Origin: Chthonomonas sp. UBA2387
Lineage (GTDB): Bacteria > Armatimonadota > Fimbriimonadia > Fimbriimonadales > Fimbriimonadaceae
Length of the DNA stretch: 47,749 nucleotides
Assembly (NCBI GenBank): GCA_002343445.1
Contig: DDSP01000012.1
Coordinates: forward strand, 1-47,749
Reading direction: 5' to 3'
Shown here: positions 24,026-33,108 of the stretch, one piece after another
Layout: every line of letters begins with the position of its first letter
Position numbering within the stretch: position 1 is the stretch's first letter
Program-made: the position numbers and the translations under genes
The notes under the pieces: generated by a model
Databases searched by the model: none
Seen by the model: only the letters and a program-made list of their open reading frames with translations
Told to the model about the DNA's origin: nothing

Positions 24026-25617
24026 CGATGTCCCCCGCCTGCGCCAACGGGCACGGAGGTTGCAGAACCGCCGGTGGTCGCCGATGCGGTGGGAGGGGGC
24101 ACGTCGGGTTGTCTGATCTTCACATCAATGGACTTGGTGACCTCTCGGCCCCGCTCGTCGGCAGCCTTCAGGATGAAGGTCGTGTCTCGGGTGACTTGAA
24201 ACACCTGCGCCCCATTGGCCGGAGGAACTGAATGCTCGATACCGTTTTCAAGCACCCAGAGCTTCACCGTGTTGTAGACCTCCCACGTCAGCACCACATC
24301 GCCCCCCTCGGGGCCGAGTTCCTTGGGGTCGGCGTCGAACTTCCAAATGTTGGCCAGCGACACGTTTGGCGTCGGCTTCACATTCACCTTGAACTCGCGC
24401 TTCGTCTGCTGGCCGTCGGCGTTCGAGGCGACCAGGATGTACGTGATTTCGCCCGATCGGTTGGGAACGATCTCTCGCTCGTTGACGGCCAGATTGAGTT
24501 CGGTGTTCACGGGTTCGAGGATCAGTTTGGTGACGCTTGGGCCGACAGAGTAACGCACGGTGAGCGCCTGCCCTTCTTCCACCTCGGCCGGCACGATGTC
24601 GAACGCCGTGATAGCGGGTGGCGCGGCGCGTTCCTTGGCACGGATTTCGAACGAGGCCGTACGTGGGTGGCTGCGGTTTCCGTCTCGAACCGCGACGGCT
24701 TTGATCACGCCGGCGCGGTCAACTTCCAAATCGTAAGTTCCCGTAGGCATTCCTGTATAAAACAGGCGGTTGTCCAGATACAGCTCCACGTTGGCCGCAT
24801 GCGAGGCCGACCACGAAACCTTGAGCGGCTCGCCCTCGGGCACTTCGCGCGTCGAGAGCACCAGCGTCTCCATCCTCGGCGCTTTGGGGAAGATGGTCCA
24901 CCACCCGATGGCCAGCATCAGGCAGAGGATGGTCAGGACAAACGAGCCTGGCGAAAAGAGGGCGCGTTGCTCGAGTTGCCCTTGCGCCGCGCACGCCACG
25001 TTGGGGGTGTTGACGCTGCGGCCGGTGATCGTAAAGCCGTACAGCCTCGGGTTGGCGAGCAGCCGCCCCGTGGTGGCCGAGACCTCCGCGCCGATGGTCA
25101 CCTGCTGGCCCGCCGTCAGCGGAATCTGCTCCTGATCGAAGCTGAACGCGCACATGTTCTGGGGGTCGGTGCCCGTTAGTTGGGCCGTATGATCCGTGTT
25201 CCCCAAGTTCATCACGGTGAGCGAAAACGGGTAGCCGCGCTTCAATCCGCCGACGCGCCCACGCTTGGGCGAGAGTTCCATGCTGAGGTGGTGGAACGGC
25301 TTGACGTGGAGAATCGAGGCGACTTCCTTGGCTTCGCCGGTCTCCAGCGAACGCACTCGAACCGTGAACGGATACTCGCCGTGGATGCTCTCGGAGACGC
25401 GCGGAGGCTTGAACACCACCTTGTGGGTGACCGCTTCACCTTCGGCGAGGACGAAGACAGGTACGGGAATGGCGACCCACTCGTGGTCCAGGCCCAACAC
25501 CTCCAGTTCCATTTGCTGGGGGTCGGACGACCGGTTCGCGATTTCGACCTCGAGGGTTGATGCCACACCAGGGTCTACGTCCACGCTTGCGGTGCGCAGG
25601 CTCAAGTCGAAACTCAT
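24022..25617 (-). CDS. Single-pass membrane protein with repeated Ig-like domains
   Basis: The 531-aa protein begins without a signal peptide. It carries two Ig/CARDB-type beta domains (about 1-215), a transmembrane helix (about 225-245) and three further Ig-like domains (about 250-505), then a Ser/Thr/Pro tail. Repeated patterns such as ITAFDIVPAEVEEGQALTV and VPEGEPLKVSWSASHAANV support the Ig-like fold. I do not recognise a specific family; similar proteins in other phyla are of unknown function. The ATG at 25617 is preferred over an in-frame TTG three codons upstream, because TAAACT lies 8 nt before the ATG. The 3' end overlaps purH by ATGA. Confidence 0.75.
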   Translation of the reverse strand: MSFDLSLRTASVDVDPGVASTLEVEIANRSSDPQQMELEVLGLDHEWVAIPVPVFVLAEGEAVTHKVVFKPPRVSESIHGEYPFTVRVRSLETGEAKEVASILHVKPFHHLSMELSPKRGRVGGLKRGYPFSLTVMNLGNTDHTAQLTGTDPQNMCAFSFDQEQIPLTAGQQVTIGAEVSATTGRLLANPRLYGFTITGRSVNTPNVACAAQGQLEQRALFSPGSFVLTILCLMLAIGWWTIFPKAPRMETLVLSTREVPEGEPLKVSWSASHAANVELYLDNRLFYTGMPTGTYDLEVDRAGVIKAVAVRDGNRSHPRTASFEIRAKERAAPPAITAFDIVPAEVEEGQALTVRYSVGPSVTKLILEPVNTELNLAVNEREIVPNRSGEITYILVASNADGQQTKREFKVNVKPTPNVSLANIWKFDADPKELGPEGGDVVLTWEVYNTVKLWVLENGIEHSVPPANGAQVFQVTRDTTFILKAADERGREVTKSIDVKIRQPDVPPPTASATTGGSATSVPVGAGGGHR

Positions 25618-25625
25618 CGGTCCCA

Positions 25626-25631
25626 AGTTTA
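25626..25631 (-). promoter_or_regulatory. -10-like box upstream of the Ig-domain gene
   Basis: TAAACT on the minus strand lies 8 nt before the ATG at 25617, compatible with a leaderless internal transcript. No good -35 is visible. Confidence 0.35.
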
Positions 25632-25650
25632 GCAGATGCCCGGCGAGTGC

Positions 25651-27939
25651 TCAGAAACCGATGCCCGTCCCACCGATCGCCTGCCCCCGCTGGCCAATGC
25701 CGAAGCCAGAATCGTAGGGCAGCGCCTTCAGCCGGAAGAACAACGCGTACTCGGTACCCGACCGGAAGCCGACTTGGTTGTCGCGCACCTGCAGGATCGC
25801 CTCCCAACAGTGAAGGTCGAGCGTGAACTGAAGCTGCGCGGACTCCACCTTTTTGAGGAAGCCGTTGTAGGCGAGCACCGCCGTCGTCTTGACTCGTCCA
25901 GTCTTGAGCGCGTCCACATAGAGGTTGGCGTTGCCCCAGACATGGCGGATGGGGTCGTACCGCGCGGATGCCGTGACGAAGGTGGCTCCTGCTTGCCACG
26001 ACGCGTCGAGCGTCACGTTCGTCCATGCCGTGCGCAACGGGTCGTAGCTTGCGAGCGAACGGAGCATGAACCACTCGGCCGGCGTCCACTCGGTGCGGAT
26101 TCCCACCGTCTGCCAGGGCACCACGCTCCGCTCGGCCTGCCGCAGGTCGTAGCCCGTTTGGACCGCGAACGACCAGGCTCGCGACGGGCGGGCCGTGAGG
26201 TCGAGCGAGAACAGGTCGGTGCGGCCCGTTTGGTCAACCTGGAGCGGCGTGTACCCCTGGGATCGCAGGTAGGTGTACCGGGCGTTGAACGTGGAATCCT
26301 TGCCAAATCGGTAGCTGAAGCGTGGCGTGAGGTTGAGCGTCCACAAGGCCGTGCCGTCGCTGTAGATGCCCTGCCGAAACCGGGCGCCATAGTCCAAGCG
26401 CGCGCGGCTGGTGCCCCTGTCAGACTTATCCAGTCGGAAATCGAACGCCGACCTCGTGACGCGGTCGCGGGTTCTCCCGTCGGCGAACTCGCCCACCGAG
26501 ACCTCGGCGCGAAACGGGAAAGCGTCCGCAGCCGAACGGGAAAGGAGCCTTCGGGCCTCGGAGCGCAACGCGAAGACAGGCGTCCGATCCGACGAACTGA
26601 AAAAGTTCAAGTTTTCTCCCACAGGAATGGCGCGAACGTACTCGATTTCGGCCGTGGCCTTGTCCAGTTCGTGCTGCCCCCGCACCTTGAGGTCCACCTG
26701 GTCGCGGCGAATCGGCTCGCCGCCCAGCGAACCGCTCGAGGATTCGGACCACAGAACGTCCATCGACGTCTGCGTTTTCGAGCCGAAACGGCGCTGATCG
26801 TTGAACCCGTACGAGGACTGAGAGAACGAGAAGCCCGTGCTCGTGTTCGTGTTGCGCGAGTAGGTGAGGCGCGTTGAGCCCTGCCGTTGGGGCACTTGCA
26901 GGCTAGCCGTCGTCCGTTCCTGGGTCGAGCCGGGTGCGGTCAGGTAGTTGTTCTTCTCGTAGGTGTTGGCGATCTGGAACGTGCTGGTGCCCCAGCGTTG
27001 ACGGTGGTCGTTGGAGAACTGGAAAGTGGAGGGCGTGTTCGAAATGCCGTACACGCGGGCGAAGCCCTCCATGTCGCGGCGCTGATAGCCCACCTCGGCA
27101 CCCAATCCGACGCCGAGCTTGCTGAAGTAGTCGATGAGATACGTCAGCCGGTCGCCCTCTCGCACCGGGACCGACCACCGCGTCTTGATGAAGAACCCCT
27201 CGTCGCGCGATTGGCCCACCTCGGGCGTAAAACTGGACCGCTGGTCCAGAGGGATATCCACGAACGGCACCACGAACAGCCGCGTGTCGAACAGCCGAAA
27301 CTCCACGTTGCGCAACAGAATGCGGTCGTTCGGAATGAGCGTCCCCGACTTGGCCCGCAGTTCGTAATGCGGCAGGGGGAGTTCGCAGCTCGTCAGCTTG
27401 GTCCGCGTCCCGTCGAGGCGCGTCTCGCCACCGCCGATGGACTCGCCCGAGAAGAAGAGGTCGCGCAGCGTGCGGCCCCCAAGCAGCGACGGCGTGGCGG
27501 TGGTCGCGCCGCGAAGCGCGGAAAACGTCCGGTCTTTGAAGCGAATCTCCACCAAATCGCCGACGATGACCGATTCCTCGCCGATCGCCCGAACGTTGCC
27601 CTCGAGGATCACGATCTCGGTTCCGAGGTCGCCTCGGGCCGAATCGGCAAAGAGGTCGTAGCCTCGATAGATCAGGTGGACTCCGCCCGACGCTTCGAAG
27701 CGGTCGCCAAATCGGCGGTTCTTGGGCGCACGGACAATCGAGAGTTCCTGCTTGACGGGGTCCGGAGAACCCGGCCCGAGTTGCCCCGTCTCGACGTCGA
27801 TTTTCTCGGGAACGCCGACCGGCTTCTCTCGCTGGCGCACCAGTTCGGCGGCACGGGTCAGTGCCTCAAGGCCCAGCGTCTGTCCGTGGCCCATGCCAGC
27901 CAAACCAGCACCAGCCACGATCCAAGCGAATCTTCTCAC
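25651..27939 (-). CDS. lptD: LptD-like outer-membrane LPS assembly protein
   Basis: The GTG start at 27939 overlaps the permease stop (GTGA); the longer open frame upstream is out of homology. The 762-aa product has a signal peptide (about 1-19). An OstA/LptA-like beta-jellyroll part follows (about 70-170: GYDLFADSARGDL, VILEGNVRAIGE, GDLVEIRF). The LptD landmark is TSCELPLPHYELRAKSGTLI, then LLRNVEFRLFDTRLFVVPFVDIP. A long region of alternating strands ends in an aromatic C-terminus (GGTGIGF), as expected for an outer-membrane barrel. LptD inserts LPS into the outer leaflet. Coupling to an LptF/LptG-type permease supports the call; the barrel is too divergent to judge by eye. Confidence 0.85.
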   Translation of the reverse strand: MRRFAWIVAGAGLAGMGHGQTLGLEALTRAAELVRQREKPVGVPEKIDVETGQLGPGSPDPVKQELSIVRAPKNRRFGDRFEASGGVHLIYRGYDLFADSARGDLGTEIVILEGNVRAIGEESVIVGDLVEIRFKDRTFSALRGATTATPSLLGGRTLRDLFFSGESIGGGETRLDGTRTKLTSCELPLPHYELRAKSGTLIPNDRILLRNVEFRLFDTRLFVVPFVDIPLDQRSSFTPEVGQSRDEGFFIKTRWSVPVREGDRLTYLIDYFSKLGVGLGAEVGYQRRDMEGFARVYGISNTPSTFQFSNDHRQRWGTSTFQIANTYEKNNYLTAPGSTQERTTASLQVPQRQGSTRLTYSRNTNTSTGFSFSQSSYGFNDQRRFGSKTQTSMDVLWSESSSGSLGGEPIRRDQVDLKVRGQHELDKATAEIEYVRAIPVGENLNFFSSSDRTPVFALRSEARRLLSRSAADAFPFRAEVSVGEFADGRTRDRVTRSAFDFRLDKSDRGTSRARLDYGARFRQGIYSDGTALWTLNLTPRFSYRFGKDSTFNARYTYLRSQGYTPLQVDQTGRTDLFSLDLTARPSRAWSFAVQTGYDLRQAERSVVPWQTVGIRTEWTPAEWFMLRSLASYDPLRTAWTNVTLDASWQAGATFVTASARYDPIRHVWGNANLYVDALKTGRVKTTAVLAYNGFLKKVESAQLQFTLDLHCWEAILQVRDNQVGFRSGTEYALFFRLKALPYDSGFGIGQRGQAIGGTGIGF

Positions 27940-29009
27940 TCCAGCCTCCTCAGCGCGATCAAACCCAAGACCACGAAGAGGAAATTTGGCAACCAAGCGG
28001 ACATCCACGGCGAGACCCAGCCGTTGCGGCCAAAGATCTCGGTCGAAACGACAAAGGCGTTGTAGTAGAGGCCGATGCTGAACACGCTGAGCATCACGCC
28101 CACCAAGCCCCCCGAACGAGCCAGCCAGATCGCGAAGATCGGCGACGTGAGGGCGAAGAACAGGCACGAGGCGGGGACGCTGTAACGGGTGTGGTAGGTC
28201 ACTTCGAGCTTGCGCGTGTCGCGGTTCTGGCGCTTCCCTTCTGCGATGGCCTCGCGCAGTTGGTCCTGGGTTTGCTCGTTCTCCATGCGGGGCAGGAACA
28301 AGTCCTGGACGATGATGCGCTCGTTGATCACCACCTCCTCGTTCGTCTCGACCGAACGCAGGTCCGAGCCCTCCACGACGAAAGCGACGACCTCTTGGAG
28401 CCGAAACACGCCTTCGGTATAGATCCCGCTCTTGGCGCTCAGGATCCACGTTTCGCCTGCTTTGGGCCGCTCGAACAAAACGAGGTCGCTGAGCGCCACG
28501 GCATTCCCGGGCTGGCGGGCGACCGAGCCGATGTAGGCGATGCCGTTGCGCAGCGAGATGGTGACGTTGGGTTGGAAGTCCGGCGCTAGGCTCAGCAGGG
28601 TCGTCTGGCTGATCAACTTCCGGCTTTCGAGTTCGGCGGCCGGCGTGACTCGCTCGACGATGTAGTAGTTCCCCACCCCCACGGCTGCGCCGAACAAGGC
28701 GATCGGCATCAGCACGCGCCGGATCGGGACGCCCGCTGCGCGAAGGGCCGTGAGTTCCGATTCGCGCACCAAGCGCGACATGGCGAGCGATGCGCCGAGC
28801 GAGACGCCGATCGGCAAGGTGAGGTTGAGGAACGCCGGGCTCTTGTAGAGGATGAGCTGCAGGATCGCGAGAGGCGGCACGTTGTCGGGGTTGAACGTCT
28901 TGAGGATTGCGATCAGTTCGTTAGCTTGGAACATGAACACAACCGCTACGGTGCCTGTGATGAACGGCGTCACCATCTCCTTGACGACGTAGCGATCCAA
29001 ACGCTTCAC
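27936..29009 (-). CDS. LptF/LptG-family LPS export permease
   Basis: The 357-aa protein starts MKRLDRYVVKEMVTPFITG, as do YjgP/YjgQ (LptF/LptG) proteins. It has the paired N-terminal helices with the LTLPIGVSLGASLAMSRLVRESELTALRAAGV segment, a central periplasmic beta-jellyroll (about 130-250) and three C-terminal helices. It would form the transmembrane part of the Lpt ABC exporter with LptB. Only one permease is encoded here; whether it acts as a homodimer or pairs with a product encoded elsewhere is unknown. The GTG start overlaps the upstream stop. Confidence 0.9.
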   Translation of the reverse strand: MKRLDRYVVKEMVTPFITGTVAVVFMFQANELIAILKTFNPDNVPPLAILQLILYKSPAFLNLTLPIGVSLGASLAMSRLVRESELTALRAAGVPIRRVLMPIALFGAAVGVGNYYIVERVTPAAELESRKLISQTTLLSLAPDFQPNVTISLRNGIAYIGSVARQPGNAVALSDLVLFERPKAGETWILSAKSGIYTEGVFRLQEVVAFVVEGSDLRSVETNEEVVINERIIVQDLFLPRMENEQTQDQLREAIAEGKRQNRDTRKLEVTYHTRYSVPASCLFFALTSPIFAIWLARSGGLVGVMLSVFSIGLYYNAFVVSTEIFGRNGWVSPWMSAWLPNFLFVVLGLIALRRLE

Positions 29010-29788
29010 TGGGCTCCAGCTCCAGCGCTCTGCGCAAGGATGATCGTCCGCAAGATGGCCCCGATGCCCACCACCAACATCCCGACGATGGCCACGACAG
29101 CCCAGGCGGGCGGCAGCGCCGAGGCCGCCGGAATGCCGAGAAACGCCGCGATCACGGCGACCCAGACGCCCGCCAGATTGCGTCCCGCTCGGCCTCCGGG
29201 TTTGCGAACATGGGCGATGTAGACGGCTTCGCCGCAGCGGGGACAGTGCAGATGTTCCGGGCCGTTGGGTTGTCCGCAGCCCGGACAGCGGACCTCGGCG
29301 ACCGGTGCGTAGGCCTTGGCCATCCGTTCCCAGTGGCGCAGGGCGCGGAACTCATCCCCATGGACCGTTGGGTTTTGGCCGTGTAGAGTCTCTTTGCCGA
29401 CGGCCACCGCGTGGGGCACGAACCCGCGCGAAACCAAAGCCTCGGCGATTCTCATTCGGGCAAGAAGGTTGTCGGGGAACGCTGTCAGGTTGGCGTAGGC
29501 CCGCGCCATTTCATCCTCGTCCTGTATGCGGCGCTGCCGACGTTCAAGGCGGGACGAGGCGATCGGATAGCCCAGCACCGTGAGCGTGATCGCCGCGAAC
29601 ATCCCGACGCGCGCCCAGGGATGTTCCTGGACGATGGTGAGGAAGCCGAGGAACGGCCCCAATACGGAAGCAAGCAGTCCGGTCGTGCCGTCCATGTCGC
29701 CCACCACCGTCGCGTGAACGGTCTTGAGCGTCCAAACGGTGACCGGGATCCACACCAGCACCCAAACTGCCGCCGAGAGCAGCTCCAT
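29006..29788 (-). CDS. Membrane protein with a zinc ribbon, in the LPS operon
   Basis: The start ATG at 29788 shares a base with the plsY stop (TGATG). The 260-aa product has two or three N-terminal hydrophobic segments (about 4-75), a charged helical middle, a zinc ribbon CPGCGQPNGPEHLHCPRCG near residues 170-190 and two C-terminal transmembrane helices (about 206-250). The four cysteines could hold one zinc ion. I do not recognise a family beyond the zinc-ribbon motif. Tight overlap on both sides suggests a function with envelope biogenesis, which is inference. Confidence 0.75.
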   Translation of the reverse strand: MELLSAAVWVLVWIPVTVWTLKTVHATVVGDMDGTTGLLASVLGPFLGFLTIVQEHPWARVGMFAAITLTVLGYPIASSRLERRQRRIQDEDEMARAYANLTAFPDNLLARMRIAEALVSRGFVPHAVAVGKETLHGQNPTVHGDEFRALRHWERMAKAYAPVAEVRCPGCGQPNGPEHLHCPRCGEAVYIAHVRKPGGRAGRNLAGVWVAVIAAFLGIPAASALPPAWAVVAIVGMLVVGIGAILRTIILAQSAGAGAQ

Positions 29789-30435
29789 CAGGGGCCTGAC
29801 GCCTCCGTCTTGGTGGACTTGAAGCTGAACTTGGACTCGGTCCCACTGGCCAGACGCTTGATGTTGGGCACATGCCGCACCCAAACGAACACGGCCAACG
29901 CGGCATAGAACCCATGCAAGAGCGGCCCGGACCCAAAGAGGAACGAGAAGCCGAACACGGCGATCGCCGCGCACAGGCTCCCCAAGCTGATGTAGCGCCA
30001 AATCCAGACCACCACGATGAACAGTCCGAACGAGGACAGAGCCACCAGCGGGTCGCTGGCCAGAATCGCCCCCAGCGCCGTGCTGATGCCCTTTCCTCCT
30101 TTGAACTTGAGGAAGGGCGAGAGGCAGTGGCCCGCAATCGCCGCAATGCCAGCCAGTGCCGAGAGTTCGACGACGCTCAGCGCGTAATCCCCCAACGCCA
30201 CGGGGAGAATGGACGGCGCAAGCAAGCGCCCAACGACGGCCGGAATCACGCCCTTGAGCACATCGGCGAAGAACACGATCAGTCCCCACTTGGTGCCGAG
30301 CGCTCGCTTGACATTCGTCGCCCCGATGTTGCCGCTGCCCACCTTCATCAGGTCGATGCCCTTCGCACGCGCTACGATGACCCCGATCGGGATCGCGCCA
30401 ACCAAGTAGCCGAAGAGAATCAGTCCTGCCAGCAT
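29788..30435 (-). CDS. plsY: Glycerol-3-phosphate acyltransferase PlsY
   Basis: PlsY transfers the acyl group of acyl-phosphate to glycerol 3-phosphate, the first step of phospholipid synthesis, in the inner membrane. The three conserved motifs are present: GSGNIGATNVKRALG, GHCLSPFLKFKGGKGISTALG and the region around VRHVPNIKRL near the C-terminus. Five or more membrane helices are evident. Length 215 is typical. It starts 9 bp after glnE and shares one base with the next gene. Confidence 0.95.
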   Translation of the reverse strand: MLAGLILFGYLVGAIPIGVIVARAKGIDLMKVGSGNIGATNVKRALGTKWGLIVFFADVLKGVIPAVVGRLLAPSILPVALGDYALSVVELSALAGIAAIAGHCLSPFLKFKGGKGISTALGAILASDPLVALSSFGLFIVVVWIWRYISLGSLCAAIAVFGFSFLFGSGPLLHGFYAALAVFVWVRHVPNIKRLASGTESKFSFKSTKTEASGP

Positions 30436-30444
30436 TGCTTCCGC

Positions 30445-33096
30445 CTAGGCGCCGAGGCGCTCCAGTCCTCCCACGTAGATCGAGCGGACCTGACCGATCA
30501 CGCGCTCGTGATGAGCCAAGAACGCGTTGGGATCGTCGAATCCTTCCAAGCGGGCGAGACGCTCCAGTTTATCTGGGTTCTCGGGGATCAGGTCCGTTTC
30601 GAAGCCGAGCAATTGCAGGCGGGTGCGAAGGCGCAACAGGTAGCGGAGCGCTCCGAGCAACGCCTCGCTCTCGACGGCATTGATCAGTTGCGCCCGGGCC
30701 AACTCGCGAATGCGGTCCTCCGTCGCCACGTGAAGTCCGGCACGCGAGGCCGTGGGGTAGCGCATCTGGTGCAGTTGCACAAACCACTCGATGTCACTGA
30801 GTCCACCAAACCCGAGCTTGACGTGCCGATGGAACTGGGTGGGCAGCACGCGCTCGGTCTCGATGCGCCGCTTCATGGCGACCAACTCCTGCAACCTTTC
30901 AGGGGTCAGCGGGACGGCGTAACTCGCCTTGCGCACCAACGCTTCGGCCTTGGGCGAGCCGACCACCAGACGCGAGCGGCCCAAAGCGAATCGCTCCCAC
31001 AACTCCATGGCTTCGAGCTCATAGGTCTGAAAGCCGTCGTAGGTGCGGACGAGCAACCCCTTGCCTCCTTCGGGACGCAGCCGCAGGTCGAGCGACACCG
31101 GGGCTTCGTAACGCCGCAACGACCGCACCAACGCCATCAGTTGCTGAGCCTGCGCCTCAGCCTGCGGGTGAGCTCGGGGGTCTTCGACGAGAAACACCAG
31201 ATCGAGGTCGGAAAGAGGGACCAGTTCTGAAGCCGCGTAGCTCCCCAGAGCGACGATGTCGAACCCAAGGTAAAGCCGGCTGGAGCAGTGCTGAAGAAAG
31301 GCATCGAAGATCTCGCCAAGGGTGGCCCACAGGGGTAGCTCGCCATCGAGGACCCAGGCCGCGTGGGCAGCGAGCCAGCGATTGCGAAGCGTGCGAGCCA
31401 GTGCTTCGGGAGGCGCGTTGTGAGCGAGATTCGCGAGGGCGGCTGCATTACCCTGATCCTCTTCGATCTCGCCGCTCGCCAGAGCCTCGGTGAGTGGGAG
31501 CGATTGCTTGAAGGCCTGGACCAACAGGGGCGAGGCCTGCAAGATCCGCTCGATGCGACCCAGGCTGCCCTCGTTCTCGGCGAGGCTCATGTAGAACGCC
31601 TCGCTTTCGGGAAACACATCGAACCACTGGAGCACCGTGCTTGCTTGGGGGCCCATGCGCTCGCCGACCACCGCTCTGGGACTCACGTTTGGCTCGGCGA
31701 ATCCTAGAACCGATTCGTAAAGGGATCGGGTGGCTCTCCTGTGCACTTCAAGCCTCTTCTCCAGTTCCGACCAGGAGTCGAGCCCCATCAATCGTGCCAA
31801 GTGCGTGCGCGCTTCGTGCGCCTTGGGCAGCGTGTGCGTTTGCTGATCGCCCACGATCTGGCAACGGTGCTCCAGTTGGCGCAAGAACCGGTAGGACGCA
31901 ACCAAGGTCGAGACGGTGGCATGGTCGAGGATCCCGTGGGCGTCCATCGCGCGGAGGGCCTCGATGGTCGGCCTCGCGCGCAATTCGGGCGTTCCGTAAC
32001 CGTGCACCATTTGGATCGCTTGCACCAGGAACTCCACGTCGCGGATGCCACCCGGGCCCCGCTTGAGGTCGTCGGGCTCCGCGAGTTCTTCGATGCGGCC
32101 CCGCGTGGCCACCATCTCGCGTACGGCCATTTCGGAAATGCGTGCGGGAAAGCTGTGCTCCAGGCGCAAGCGATCCCAGCGGTCGACCATTTCGGGATCA
32201 CCCACGACCACCCGCGAGCGCAGGAGCGCCTGCCGTTCCCAGACCTCGGCATGGGCAGCAAAGTAGGCCTCGACAGAGCGCATCGAGCGCACGATGGGTC
32301 CGGCGCGGCCGTACGGCCTGAGCCGCAGGTCAACCCGGTACAACGCGCCACGACCCATCCGATCGCCCAGCGCCCGCCCCAGTTGCTCGCACATTTTGGA
32401 TAGCTTTGCAGCCAGAGAAGGGTCTAAATCGTCGGCATGAACGTACGCTAGATCAACGTCCGAAGAGTAGTTGATCTCGCGCCCGCCCAGCTTGCCATAG
32501 GCCACGACCGCGATGGGGGGCCAAGGAATGGCGTTCGCCAGCCCGTGATGTTGCCAGACGACTCGTGTCGCAAGGTGCAAGACAGCGTCCGAAAGCTCGG
32601 AAAGGGCGGCCCAGACCGCCTCGGGTGTCCACGATTCCTGCAGATCGTTCACCACGATGGGCAGGTGCCAACGCTGCTTGAGAAACCTCAGCCGATCCAA
32701 GGCGTGCGAGAACGACTCGGTGGATTTGAGCAGGTTCAAACCCTCTTCGATGATCGCATCGGCACGCACAGTCCGATCCAAAGCCGAGCGATCGAAAAGC
32801 AGGTGGGCCAGTTCCGGGTTTTGGATCAGTTGGTCTGCCAGATGCTGGCTCGCCCCGAGGGCTGTTCCTAGGGGGCGAGCGCCGACCGGTTGCTGGGCGA
32901 GGAAGACCAGCAGGGTCTCCGGACTCGATGATGCGGCGAGCCACCTCTCGAAGTTCTTGAGCGCCAGGTCGGGATCGGCAGCCGCACCGAACGCGGAGGT
33001 TGCGAACGCCCGGAGGTCATCGCCGTACAGGCGACTTAGCCTTGCGATAGCCAGGTCTGCGGCTTCAGCGTCTTGGAACGGGGTGGCTTCGGCGAT
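30445..33096 (-). CDS. glnE: Glutamine synthetase adenylyltransferase/deadenylase-like protein (GlnE)
   Basis: GlnE adds and removes AMP on glutamine synthetase in response to nitrogen status. Two nucleotidyltransferase domains are seen: AYGKLGGREINYSSDVDLAYVH in the N-terminal half and SELVPLSDLDLVFLVED in the C-terminal half, each followed by a helical regulatory domain (LKRGPGGIRDVEFLVQ and GFGGLSDIEWFVQ). The C-terminal site lacks the usual GKLGG. Conserved N-terminal sequence (DPDLALKNFERWLAA, GASQHLADQLIQNPEL) extends back to the nth stop codon, but that stretch contains no ATG, GTG or TTG. The first canonical start (TTG at 32781) would cut into the domain. The ATC at 33096 has GAGAGG 8 nt upstream and is my provisional start, giving 883 aa. 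Confidence 0.85.
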   Translation of the reverse strand: MAEATPFQDAEAADLAIARLSRLYGDDLRAFATSAFGAAADPDLALKNFERWLAASSSPETLLVFLAQQPVGARPLGTALGASQHLADQLIQNPELAHLLFDRSALDRTVRADAIIEEGLNLLKSTESFSHALDRLRFLKQRWHLPIVVNDLQESWTPEAVWAALSELSDAVLHLATRVVWQHHGLANAIPWPPIAVVAYGKLGGREINYSSDVDLAYVHADDLDPSLAAKLSKMCEQLGRALGDRMGRGALYRVDLRLRPYGRAGPIVRSMRSVEAYFAAHAEVWERQALLRSRVVVGDPEMVDRWDRLRLEHSFPARISEMAVREMVATRGRIEELAEPDDLKRGPGGIRDVEFLVQAIQMVHGYGTPELRARPTIEALRAMDAHGILDHATVSTLVASYRFLRQLEHRCQIVGDQQTHTLPKAHEARTHLARLMGLDSWSELEKRLEVHRRATRSLYESVLGFAEPNVSPRAVVGERMGPQASTVLQWFDVFPESEAFYMSLAENEGSLGRIERILQASPLLVQAFKQSLPLTEALASGEIEEDQGNAAALANLAHNAPPEALARTLRNRWLAAHAAWVLDGELPLWATLGEIFDAFLQHCSSRLYLGFDIVALGSYAASELVPLSDLDLVFLVEDPRAHPQAEAQAQQLMALVRSLRRYEAPVSLDLRLRPEGGKGLLVRTYDGFQTYELEAMELWERFALGRSRLVVGSPKAEALVRKASYAVPLTPERLQELVAMKRRIETERVLPTQFHRHVKLGFGGLSDIEWFVQLHQMRYPTASRAGLHVATEDRIRELARAQLINAVESEALLGALRYLLRLRTRLQLLGFETDLIPENPDKLERLARLEGFDDPNAFLAHHERVIGQVRSIYVGGLERLGA

Positions 33097-33108
33097 AGGC
33101 GGGGCCTC

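Noticed and set aside
28450..30289. Long upstream extensions of lptD-like and zinc-ribbon genes
   Set aside because: The extra N-terminal sequence is Arg/His-rich antisense-like reading over the neighbouring gene; GTGA and TGATG overlaps give better starts.
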